The notes under the pieces are model-generated. The model was given only the letters and a program-made list of their open reading frames with translations, was not told the DNA's origin and ran no database searches. Of a stretch of DNA of 64,000 nt, positions 8,636-15,476 are shown in pieces. Position 1 is the stretch's first letter. Each line of letters begins with the position of its first letter. The DNA is taken from assembly GCA_050250665.1 (NCBI GenBank), contig JBFWOF010000028.1:1-64000 (forward strand), given 5' to 3'. The position numbers and the translations under genes are program-made. The stretch is from JADKFD01 sp050250665. Its GTDB lineage: Bacteria > Pseudomonadota > Gammaproteobacteria > Xanthomonadales > SZUA-5.

Positions 8636-8818
8636 ATGTCTGACAGCAGTTCTCCATTGGCATCACGTGAAGATTCGTTTGGAAAGGCCACGCCATCGGT
8701 GCCTGACAAGGCTCCGGAGGCTGTGCCGCAGCCCGCGGTCGAGGTCGGTGGGCGCAAGGGTCCCGATCCCACCCGCTACGGCGATTGGGAGAAGAACGGC
8801 CGTTGCATTGACTTTTGA
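8636..8818 (+). CDS. Succinate dehydrogenase assembly factor 4 homolog (DUF1674)
   Basis: Tiny 60-residue protein whose C-terminal 22 residues carry the SDHAF4/DUF1674 signature (GRKGPDPTRYGDWEKNGR, ending CIDF). In eukaryotes SDHAF4 binds flavinylated SdhA and promotes SdhA-SdhB joining; the bacterial role is inferred by homology and by position directly upstream of sdhC. The N-terminal ~38 residues are Ser/Pro/Glu-rich and probably disordered. A good ribosome site AAGGAG (8622-8627) precedes the ATG. It reads away from ygfZ. Confidence 0.85.
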   Translation: MSDSSSPLASREDSFGKATPSVPDKAPEAVPQPAVEVGGRKGPDPTRYGDWEKNGRCIDF

Positions 8819-8917
8819 CACATTGACGCTGGACCTTGGAGGCTCAGCTGCTATTGTTCAGCGGCACTTGGCGTCTGCGACAGGCGCCTTTCCACGATCG
8901 AATCGGGGGTTATCGAG

Positions 8918-9298
8918 ATGGCAACGCGAGCACGGCCGCTATCGCCGCATCTGCAGATCTACCGACCACAACTGACTTCGCTGCTGTCGATCACTCACCG
9001 GGCAACCGGCGTGGCCTTGTCGGCAGGCAGCCTGTTGCTGGTCTGGGGCCTGGTGGCGCTGGCCGCAGGGGCTGAGGCCTGGAGCCAGTTTGCGCAGCTC
9101 ATGAACAGCGTCGTTGGTCGTCTGGTCGTGGCCGCTTTCGTGTTTGCTCTGGTCTACCACTGGTTGAACGGTCTGCGACATCTGGCCTGGGACACCGGCT
9201 GGGGACTCGATTTGAAACGCGCCTATGCGACGGGCTGGACGTTGGTCGTGTTGGCACCCGTGCTGACCGCAATCATCCTGTGGCGCATGTGGATTTGA
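8918..9298 (+). CDS. sdhC: Succinate dehydrogenase cytochrome b556 subunit
   Basis: Membrane anchor subunit of complex II. The 126-residue protein has three hydrophobic helices (~residues 30-50, 66-85, 105-125). The family motif SITHRATG (residues ~24-31) is part of the quinone site, and VYHWLNGLRHLAWD carries the haem-ligand region. It opens the sdhCDA-B operon. A run GGGGG (8906-8910) serves as a likely ribosome site. The 99 bases upstream contain a TTGACG hexamer at 8823-8828, but no convincing -10. Confidence 0.95.
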   Translation: MATRARPLSPHLQIYRPQLTSLLSITHRATGVALSAGSLLLVWGLVALAAGAEAWSQFAQLMNSVVGRLVVAAFVFALVYHWLNGLRHLAWDTGWGLDLKRAYATGWTLVVLAPVLTAIILWRMWI

Positions 9299-9311
9299 GG
9301 AGTTGACGTCC

Positions 9312-9707
9312 ATGACTGCTTTTCGCACTCCGTTGAAGGATGTACGTGGCCTCGGCTCTGCCCGGGAGGGCGCCGGACATTGGTGGGGTCAGCGCGTGAC
9401 GGCCATCGCTTTGGCACCGCTGAGCCTGTGGTTCGTGTGGTTTGCCGTGACTCACAGCGGCGCTGACTACAGCGCGCTGAGCAGCGCGGTGGGCCAGCCG
9501 CTCAACGCGGTTCTGCTGCTGGCTTTTGTCAGCTCGATGTTCTACCACGCTTATCTCGGTCTGCAGGTGGTCATCGAGGATTACGTGCATCCGCGTGCGC
9601 TGGAGATCACGCTGATGGTGCTGATCCGTTTTGGCTCGGTGCTGGCGGTGCTGGCAGCCGCGGTTGCCATTCTGCGTCTCGTCTTTATTGCGGTTGAGCG
9701 CTCATGA
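9312..9707 (+). CDS. sdhD: Succinate dehydrogenase hydrophobic membrane anchor subunit
   Basis: Second membrane anchor of complex II, 131 residues with three transmembrane segments. MFYHAYLGLQVVIEDYVHP contains the conserved His (haem ligand region) and the Asp-Tyr pair that forms part of the ubiquinone site. A TTG nine bases upstream (9303) is also in frame, but the ATG at 9312 is correctly spaced from GAGGAG (9297-9302). The stop overlaps the sdhA start by 4 bases. Confidence 0.93.
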   Translation: MTAFRTPLKDVRGLGSAREGAGHWWGQRVTAIALAPLSLWFVWFAVTHSGADYSALSSAVGQPLNAVLLLAFVSSMFYHAYLGLQVVIEDYVHPRALEITLMVLIRFGSVLAVLAAAVAILRLVFIAVERS

Positions 9708-11491
9708 CCGATTCCTACAAGCTGATTCATCACAAGTACGACGTCGTCGTCGTCGGCGCCGGTGGCGCCGGATTGCGGGCAACCATGGGCATGGCCGCCA
9801 AGGGCCTGTCCACCGCCTGCATCACCAAGGTCTTTCCCACCCGCAGCCACACGGTGGCCGCGCAGGGCGGCATCAGTGCTGCGCTCGGCAACATGGGCGA
9901 GGACGACTGGCGCTTCCATTTCTACGACACCATCAAGGGATCCGACTGGCTCGGAGATCAGGACGCCATCGAGTACATGTGCAAGGAAGCGATTCCGGCC
10001 ATCATCGAACTTGAACATTACGGCGTTCCCTTCTCGCGCACCGAGGACGGCAAGATCTACCAGCGGCCCTTCGGTGGCATGACCACCAACTATGGCAAGG
10101 GCACGGCGCAGCGCACCTGCGCGGCGGCCGATCGCACCGGTCACGCCATGCTGCACACGCTGTACCAGCAGTCGCTGCGCTTCGATGCCCGCTTCTACAT
10201 CGAGTACTTCGCCATCGATCTGATCATGGACAACGGCGAATGTCGTGGCGTGATCGCCTGGGATCTGTCGGATGGCAGCATGCATGTCTTCCATGCCCAT
10301 GCCGTGGTGCTGGCCACTGGTGGTTACGGGCGCTCGTATTTCTCCTGCACCTCGGCGCATACCTGCACCGGCGATGGCAACGGCATGGTGCTGCGCGCCG
10401 GTCTGCCGCTGCAGGACATGGAATTCACCCAGTTCCACCCGACGGGTATCTATGGTGCCGGCTGCCTGATCACCGAGGGTGTGCGTGGTGAGGGCGGACA
10501 GCTGAAGAATTCCAAGGGCGAACGTTTCATGGAGCGCTATGCGCCCAACGCCAAGGATCTGGCCTCGCGCGACGTGGTCAGTCGGGCGATGACCATCGAA
10601 ATCCGCGAAGGTCGCGGTGTCGGGCCGGAAAAGGATCACATCTACCTGTATCTGGATCATCTGGGACCCGAAGTGATCCATGAGCGCCTCCCGGGTATCG
10701 CCGAAACGGCCAAGATCTTTGCCGGCGTCGACGTCGCCAAGGAGCCGATTCCGGTGTTGCCGACGGTGCACTACAACATGGGTGGTGTGCAGACCAACGT
10801 CCATGGCGAAGTGGTCACGATCAAGGACGGTGATCCGAACAGCGTGGTTCCGGGGCTGTTTGCCATCGGCGAGGCCGCCTGCGTTTCCGTGCACGGCGCC
10901 AACCGCCTGGGCTCGAACTCCTTGTTGGATCTGGTGGTGTTCGGACGCGCGGCTGCCAATCGCGCTGCGGAAGTCGTCAAGGCCGGCGCCACCCACAAGA
11001 CCTTGCCGAGTTCGGCTTATGACAAGGCACTGTCCAATCTGGACAAGCTGCGTCACGCCAAGGGCAGCACAACGACGGCGGATATTCGACTGTCGATGCA
11101 GAAGGCGATGCAGGCGCATGCCGCGGTCTTCCGCACCGGAGAGTCGCTGCAGGAAGGTTGTCAGAAGGTCAGCGAGATCTACCGCAGCTTCGACGATGTG
11201 CGCGTGGCCGATCGCTCGATGATCTGGAACTCCGACCTGGTCGAGACCCTGGAACTGCAGAATCTGCTCGGTTGCGCGGTGGCTTCGATCTACTCGGCGG
11301 AAAACCGCAAGGAGAGCCGTGGCGCCCACGCCCGCGAGGACTATCCGGACCGCGACGATACCGAGTGGCTGAAGCACACGCTGTCCTATGTCGATGAATC
11401 CGGCAAGGTCAGTTTCGACTACCGGCCGGTGCATCTGTACACGCTCACCGACGAGGTCGAAATGGTTCCGCCCAAGGCTCGTGTCTATTGA
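9704..11491 (+). CDS. sdhA: Succinate dehydrogenase flavoprotein subunit
   Basis: Catalytic subunit oxidising succinate to fumarate in the TCA cycle and respiratory chain. The 595-residue length is standard. GAGGAG (residues 18-23) binds FAD. RSHTVAAQGG contains His49, the expected covalent FAD attachment site that SdhE and SDHAF4 act on. The substrate-loop blocks HPTGIYGAGCLITEGVRGEGG and NRLGSNSLLDLVVFGR are intact. It overlaps sdhD by 4 bases and is followed by a 125-base gap before sdhB that I could not interpret. Confidence 0.97.
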   Translation: MTDSYKLIHHKYDVVVVGAGGAGLRATMGMAAKGLSTACITKVFPTRSHTVAAQGGISAALGNMGEDDWRFHFYDTIKGSDWLGDQDAIEYMCKEAIPAIIELEHYGVPFSRTEDGKIYQRPFGGMTTNYGKGTAQRTCAAADRTGHAMLHTLYQQSLRFDARFYIEYFAIDLIMDNGECRGVIAWDLSDGSMHVFHAHAVVLATGGYGRSYFSCTSAHTCTGDGNGMVLRAGLPLQDMEFTQFHPTGIYGAGCLITEGVRGEGGQLKNSKGERFMERYAPNAKDLASRDVVSRAMTIEIREGRGVGPEKDHIYLYLDHLGPEVIHERLPGIAETAKIFAGVDVAKEPIPVLPTVHYNMGGVQTNVHGEVVTIKDGDPNSVVPGLFAIGEAACVSVHGANRLGSNSLLDLVVFGRAAANRAAEVVKAGATHKTLPSSAYDKALSNLDKLRHAKGSTTTADIRLSMQKAMQAHAAVFRTGESLQEGCQKVSEIYRSFDDVRVADRSMIWNSDLVETLELQNLLGCAVASIYSAENRKESRGAHAREDYPDRDDTEWLKHTLSYVDESGKVSFDYRPVHLYTLTDEVEMVPPKARVY

Positions 11492-11616
11492 GGTAACGCG
11501 GTTCCGGCGCTGGCCTTCGGGCCCGCGTCCGACGCAGGATTCAGGGTACCGTTGGGCGTGCTGGACCTGGCCCAAGTTGCGGTTGACCAGACTAACGCTG
11601 CACCGAGGCAATCATC

Positions 11617-12405
11617 ATGGCTCAATTCACGCTACCGAAGAATTCCAAGATCAAGGTCGGCAAGACTTTTGCTGCCAAGGGCGGCAGTGGACAGTCGATC
11701 CGTCGCTTCAAGATCTATCGCTATGACCCGGATGGCACCGAGAACCCGCGCACCGACACCTACGAGGTCGATCTGGCCAGCTGCGGCCCGATGGTTCTGG
11801 ATGCGCTGATCAAGATCAAGAACGAAATCGACCAGACCCTGACCTTCCGCCGTTCCTGCCGCGAGGGCATCTGCGGATCCTGCGCGATGAATATCGACGG
11901 CACCAACACGCTGGCCTGTACCAAGGCCATCAGCGAGGTGAAGGGCGAGGTCAAGATTTACCCCTTGCCGCACATGCCGGTGGTCAAGGATCTGGTGCCG
12001 GATCTGACCCAGTTCTATGCCCAGTACGCCTCGATCAAGCCCTGGATCCGCACCCAGAGCTCGCCGCCGCCGGATGTGGAACGGCGTCAGTCGCCGGAAG
12101 ATCGTGCCCGGCTTGATGGCCTGTACGAATGCATCCTGTGCGCCTGCTGCAGCACCTCATGCCCCAGCTACTGGTGGAACGGCGACCGCTATCTGGGCCC
12201 GGCCATCCTGCTGCAGGCCTATCGCTGGATTGCCGACAGTCGTGATGAAGACACCGGCGCCCGCCTGGACGATCTGGAAGATCCGTTCCGGCTGTATCGC
12301 TGTCACACCATCATGAACTGCACCAAGACCTGCCCGAAGGGCTTGAACCCGGCCAAGGCCATTGCCGAGATCAAGAAGGCGATGATCGCGCGGCGTTCGG
12401 TATGA
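11617..12405 (+). CDS. sdhB: Succinate dehydrogenase iron-sulfur subunit
   Basis: Electron-transfer subunit with three Fe-S centres, 262 residues. The 2Fe-2S ferredoxin motif CREGICGSC sits near residue 84. The C-terminal 4Fe-4S/3Fe-4S region shows CILCACCSTSCPSYWWN and CHTIMNCTKTCPKGLNP, all Cys present. The gap from sdhA is longer than the other spacings of the operon, so separate translation control or a small processing site there is possible but not shown. Confidence 0.97.
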   Translation: MAQFTLPKNSKIKVGKTFAAKGGSGQSIRRFKIYRYDPDGTENPRTDTYEVDLASCGPMVLDALIKIKNEIDQTLTFRRSCREGICGSCAMNIDGTNTLACTKAISEVKGEVKIYPLPHMPVVKDLVPDLTQFYAQYASIKPWIRTQSSPPPDVERRQSPEDRARLDGLYECILCACCSTSCPSYWWNGDRYLGPAILLQAYRWIADSRDEDTGARLDDLEDPFRLYRCHTIMNCTKTCPKGLNPAKAIAEIKKAMIARRSV

Positions 12406-12443
12406 GTCAGGCCTAAACAAGCAGGGGTCGCAGGACGGAGATT

Positions 12444-12707
12444 ATGGATTCGGATTCGAAGCCAGCCGGGTCCGGTTTGGCGTTGTTCTCGCGGGTCATG
12501 GCGGCAGTGATGGCGCTGCTGGGCTTGCTCCTGATCTTTGCCGTCGTGGCGAGTATGGGCTCTGGTGGCATGCGCCTTCAGTCCACGCTCACCATCATGA
12601 GCTTGCTGATCTGGATGGGCCTGCTGGGACTATTCTGGGCGATGGTGGTGAATGACTGGCCTCGTCGTCTCTGGAACTGGGTGCAGCGGGCGTTCCTGCT
12701 CGGCTGA
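12444..12707 (+). CDS. Unassigned 87-residue membrane protein between sdhB and sdhE
   Basis: Not recognised as a named family. The protein begins with a short polar stretch, then has two clear hydrophobic segments (~residues 14-36 and 48-69), followed by a basic, Trp-rich tail (NDWPRRLWNWVQRAF). There are no Cys or obvious catalytic residues. ACGGAG at 12435-12440 is a plausible ribosome site. It lies 38 bases after sdhB and 83 bases before sdhE on the same strand. Its place suggests a link to complex II assembly or membrane anchoring, but that is inference from position only. Confidence 0.7.
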   Translation: MDSDSKPAGSGLALFSRVMAAVMALLGLLLIFAVVASMGSGGMRLQSTLTIMSLLIWMGLLGLFWAMVVNDWPRRLWNWVQRAFLLG

Positions 12708-12790
12708 ATCCACCGGCAGTGATGGGCCTGACCCTGGCTTCTCGACTGGGCTGTTGATCCCGCTTTTGGACCTACTCACCTGTGCCAATC

Positions 12791-13054
12791 ATGAATGCGG
12801 AATCTGAAGAGTCGGTTCTTGCCCTGCAACGTCAGCTACGCTGGCAGTGTCGGCGCGGCATGAAGGAGCTGGATTTCCTGCTGGTGCGCTATCTTGATGC
12901 ACACTTTTGCAGCGCCTCGACTGCGGAGCGTCAGAACTTTCTGCGCTTGCTGAAGGTCGAAGATGATCTGCTCTGGGCCTGGTTCCTCGGGCGTAGTCAC
13001 TCTGAAGATGCGGAACTCGATGCCCTCGTCCAGCGCATACGCAGCACCTCTTGA
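12791..13054 (+). CDS. sdhE: SdhE, FAD assembly factor
   Basis: Small helical protein (87 residues; E. coli YgfY, yeast Sdh5) required for covalent flavinylation of SdhA. The family motif RGxxE is present as RRGMKELD near residue 23. The remainder matches the five-helix fold (FLLVRYLDAHF, FLRLLKVEDDLLWAWFLG). The ATG at 12791 was chosen over an in-frame GTG at 12782. Its 3' end overlaps the YgfX-like gene by 35 bases in another frame, the same order as in E. coli (ygfY-ygfX). Confidence 0.92.
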   Translation: MNAESEESVLALQRQLRWQCRRGMKELDFLLVRYLDAHFCSASTAERQNFLRLLKVEDDLLWAWFLGRSHSEDAELDALVQRIRSTS

Positions 13055-13541
13055 ACTCGATCTGAGCCCTGGAATCTGGGAACGTGGCGCACTGGGTGTG
13101 GCCATGGTGGTCGCTGCGTCCGGGATTCTGTTGACCTCGCTGTCCGGTTTGCCGATGGCCGGCTTGCTGCTGTTTGCCGCAGCCTGGGCCGTGCATGGCT
13201 GGCGGCAGTCCGCCGTGCGGCCGTCGCGACTACTGCTCTACGCCGACGGCCAGGTCGAGGCCGCTCTCGCCGGGGATCTGCGCGCAGCCGAGTTGCTGCA
13301 AGCCTGCAGCTATCTGGGCCTGCCACAGCTGCAATTGCGCGATGGCAACGGCCGCCAGCATAGCTGCACGCTGTTCCCGGATCGGCTGGATGGCGCTGGC
13401 CGCCACCGACTGAGGGTCTGGTTGGCCACGCACCGGCCCGAGGACTCGGCAATCGCCACGGGCCCGCGCCGCGGACCGGTTTCAGCTTCGGCCAGGGCGG
13501 TCGCGACGCAAGGTCGCTCCTACACGGGCGCTGGCGCATGA
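13020..13541 (+). CDS. YgfX/CptA-like membrane protein
   Basis: Protein of 173 residues with two adjacent transmembrane helices (~residues 25-62) followed by a soluble C-terminal domain (LLLYADGQVEAAL, LPQLQLRDGNG, HRLRVWL). This layout and the position right after sdhE match YgfX, described in E. coli as CptA, the proposed toxin partner of YgfY/CptB that affects cytoskeletal proteins. The sequence is divergent, so the identity is inferred. The start at 13020 lies inside sdhE; an alternative ATG is at 13011. The stop overlaps lolC/E by 4 bases. Confidence 0.65.
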   Translation: MPSSSAYAAPLELDLSPGIWERGALGVAMVVAASGILLTSLSGLPMAGLLLFAAAWAVHGWRQSAVRPSRLLLYADGQVEAALAGDLRAAELLQACSYLGLPQLQLRDGNGRQHSCTLFPDRLDGAGRHRLRVWLATHRPEDSAIATGPRRGPVSASARAVATQGRSYTGAGA

Positions 13542-14788
13542 AACTGTTCCATCCGTTGTCGGCCGCGATTGGCCTGCGCTACACCGGCGCCAAGCGTCGC
13601 AATCACTTCATCTCTTTCATCTCGCTGGTGTCGATGCTGGGGATTGCCCTCGGCGTCAGCGCGCTGATCGTGGTCATTTCGGTGATGAACGGCTTCGAGC
13701 AGGAACTGCGGGCGCGGATTCTGGGCATGGTTTCGCACGCGACCATCACCGCCTACGGCGACAACGTCAGTGACTGGCCGGAGGTGGTGGCGGAAGCGCG
13801 CAAGCAGCCGCATGTCATTGGCGCTGCGCCCTATATCGAGCGCGAGGGCATGCTGCAGGGCAAGCGCATCAGTGGGGCGATGATCCGCGGCGTCGAGCCG
13901 GAGCTCGAGGCCAGCGTATCGGAGGTGGTCAGGGACACCCGCGAGGGCTCCTTCTCCGATTTGCAGCCAGGCAGCTACAACATCGTGCTCGGCGCCGAAC
14001 TGGCGCATACGCTGGGAGTGACGCTGGGCGATCACGTGACCTTGATGGCTCCGCAGATGCGGGCAACGCCGGTCGGGGTCATTCCGCAGATGCGCAGGTT
14101 CACCGTGACCGGCATCTTCGAGGTGGGGATGTACGAATACGATCGCGGCTATGCCTTCGTGCATCTGAGTGATGCCGCCAAGCTGTTTCGCGAGGGCGAC
14201 GGCGTGACCGGGGTGCGTCTGAAGCTCGACGACATGTTCCTGGCCTGGCGCGTGGCTCAGGATCTGAGCACCCGGCTCGACGGCCTCTACAGCGTGCGCG
14301 ACTGGACCCAGCAACACAGCAATTTCTTCCGCGCGGTGAAGACCGAGAAGCTGGTGATGTTCATCATCCTGTCGCTGATCGTGGCCGTGGCCGCCTTCAA
14401 TCTGGTGTCCACGCTGGTCATGGTGGTCACCGACAAGCAGGCCGATATCGCCATCCTGCGCACGCTGGGCGCCAGTCCGCGGCTGATCATGAATGTGTTC
14501 ATGGTGCAGGGTCTGGCGGTGGGCATCATCGGCACGCTGCTGGGCCTGATCCTCGGCGTCACCGTGGCCAGCAACATCGACGTCATCGTGCCCTTCATCG
14601 AACGTACCTTCGGCTTCCAGGCCATGCCCAGCGACATCTATTACATCTCCAGCGTTCCCTCCGAGCTGCGCATGGGTGACGTGGCCCGCATCGGCCTGCT
14701 GTCGGTGCTGTTCTCGGTGGTGGCGACGCTGTACCCGGCCTGGCGCGCCGCGCGCACGCAACCGGCCCAGGCGCTGCGCTATGAGTGA
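13538..14788 (+). CDS. Lipoprotein-releasing ABC transporter permease LolC/LolE
   Basis: Inner-membrane permease of the Lol system, which extracts outer-membrane lipoproteins for LolA. The 416-residue protein has the N-terminal helix with IALGVSALIVVISVMNGFEQELRARILGMVSH, a large periplasmic domain (~residues 50-260), and three C-terminal helices with the FtsX-like block ADIAILRTLGASPRLIM. Only one permease gene is next to lolD, rather than separate lolC and lolE, so it could be a LolF-like homodimer or the second permease lies elsewhere. It overlaps both neighbours (4 and 8 bases). Confidence 0.9.
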   Translation: MKLFHPLSAAIGLRYTGAKRRNHFISFISLVSMLGIALGVSALIVVISVMNGFEQELRARILGMVSHATITAYGDNVSDWPEVVAEARKQPHVIGAAPYIEREGMLQGKRISGAMIRGVEPELEASVSEVVRDTREGSFSDLQPGSYNIVLGAELAHTLGVTLGDHVTLMAPQMRATPVGVIPQMRRFTVTGIFEVGMYEYDRGYAFVHLSDAAKLFREGDGVTGVRLKLDDMFLAWRVAQDLSTRLDGLYSVRDWTQQHSNFFRAVKTEKLVMFIILSLIVAVAAFNLVSTLVMVVTDKQADIAILRTLGASPRLIMNVFMVQGLAVGIIGTLLGLILGVTVASNIDVIVPFIERTFGFQAMPSDIYYISSVPSELRMGDVARIGLLSVLFSVVATLYPAWRAARTQPAQALRYE

Positions 14789-15467
14789 GACCGTGATCGA
14801 AGCCAGCGGCATTGCCCGGGTCTATGCCGAGGGCGATCTGCGCGTGGAAGTGCTCAGCGATGCCTCACTGGCCGTGGCCAAGGGCGAAAGCGTGGCCATC
14901 ATCGGGACCTCGGGTGCGGGCAAGAGCACCTTGCTGCATATCCTTGGCGGTCTGGATCTGCCCACCCGTGGCGAGGTCATGGTCCAGGGGCAGCGCATGT
15001 CCAGACTGTCGGATCGCGAACGCGGCCGTTTGCGCAATCAGGCGCTGGGCTTCGTCTATCAGTTTCACCACCTGCTGCCGGAATTCAGCGCACTGGAGAA
15101 TGTCGCCATGCCACTGCTGATCGGCGGCATGCCGGTCGCGCAGGCCAGTGAGCGGGCTGCGGCACTGCTGGGACGGGTAGGGCTGGGTGAACGTCTGCGG
15201 CACAAGCCGGGCGAGCTGTCGGGCGGCGAACGCCAGCGCGCCGCCGTGGCGCGAGCACTGGTCACCAGGCCGGCCTGCGTGCTCGGCGACGAGCCCACCG
15301 GCAATCTGGACGAGCGCACGGCCGGGCAGGTCTACGAGCTGATGCTGGAGCTCAATCGCGAGATCGGTACCAGTCTGGTGATCGTGACCCATGACCGTCG
15401 CCTGGCGGCACGGATGGACCGGGTGCTGGAGCTGCGCGGCGGTCGTCTGGCGCCGGCTGAACTCTGA
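14781..15467 (+). CDS. lolD: Lipoprotein-releasing system ATPase LolD
   Basis: ABC ATPase powering lipoprotein release, 228 residues. Walker A GTSGAGKST (~residue 41), LolD-specific FVYQFHHLLPEFSALENVAMPLL, signature LSGGERQR, Walker B CVLGDEPTGNLD and the switch His in IVTHD are all intact. The ATG at 14781 lies within the last codons of the permease gene (8-base overlap), indicating coupling. comEC starts in the same frame nine bases after its stop. Confidence 0.95.
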   Translation: MSETVIEASGIARVYAEGDLRVEVLSDASLAVAKGESVAIIGTSGAGKSTLLHILGGLDLPTRGEVMVQGQRMSRLSDRERGRLRNQALGFVYQFHHLLPEFSALENVAMPLLIGGMPVAQASERAAALLGRVGLGERLRHKPGELSGGERQRAAVARALVTRPACVLGDEPTGNLDERTAGQVYELMLELNREIGTSLVIVTHDRRLAARMDRVLELRGGRLAPAEL

Positions 15468-15476
15468 GCCGCAGGC

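Noticed and set aside
9581..11611. 676-codon open frame antisense to sdhA
   Set aside because: The sense strand encodes a full SdhA with all motifs; the antisense product is His/Gly/Ala-rich without any domain.
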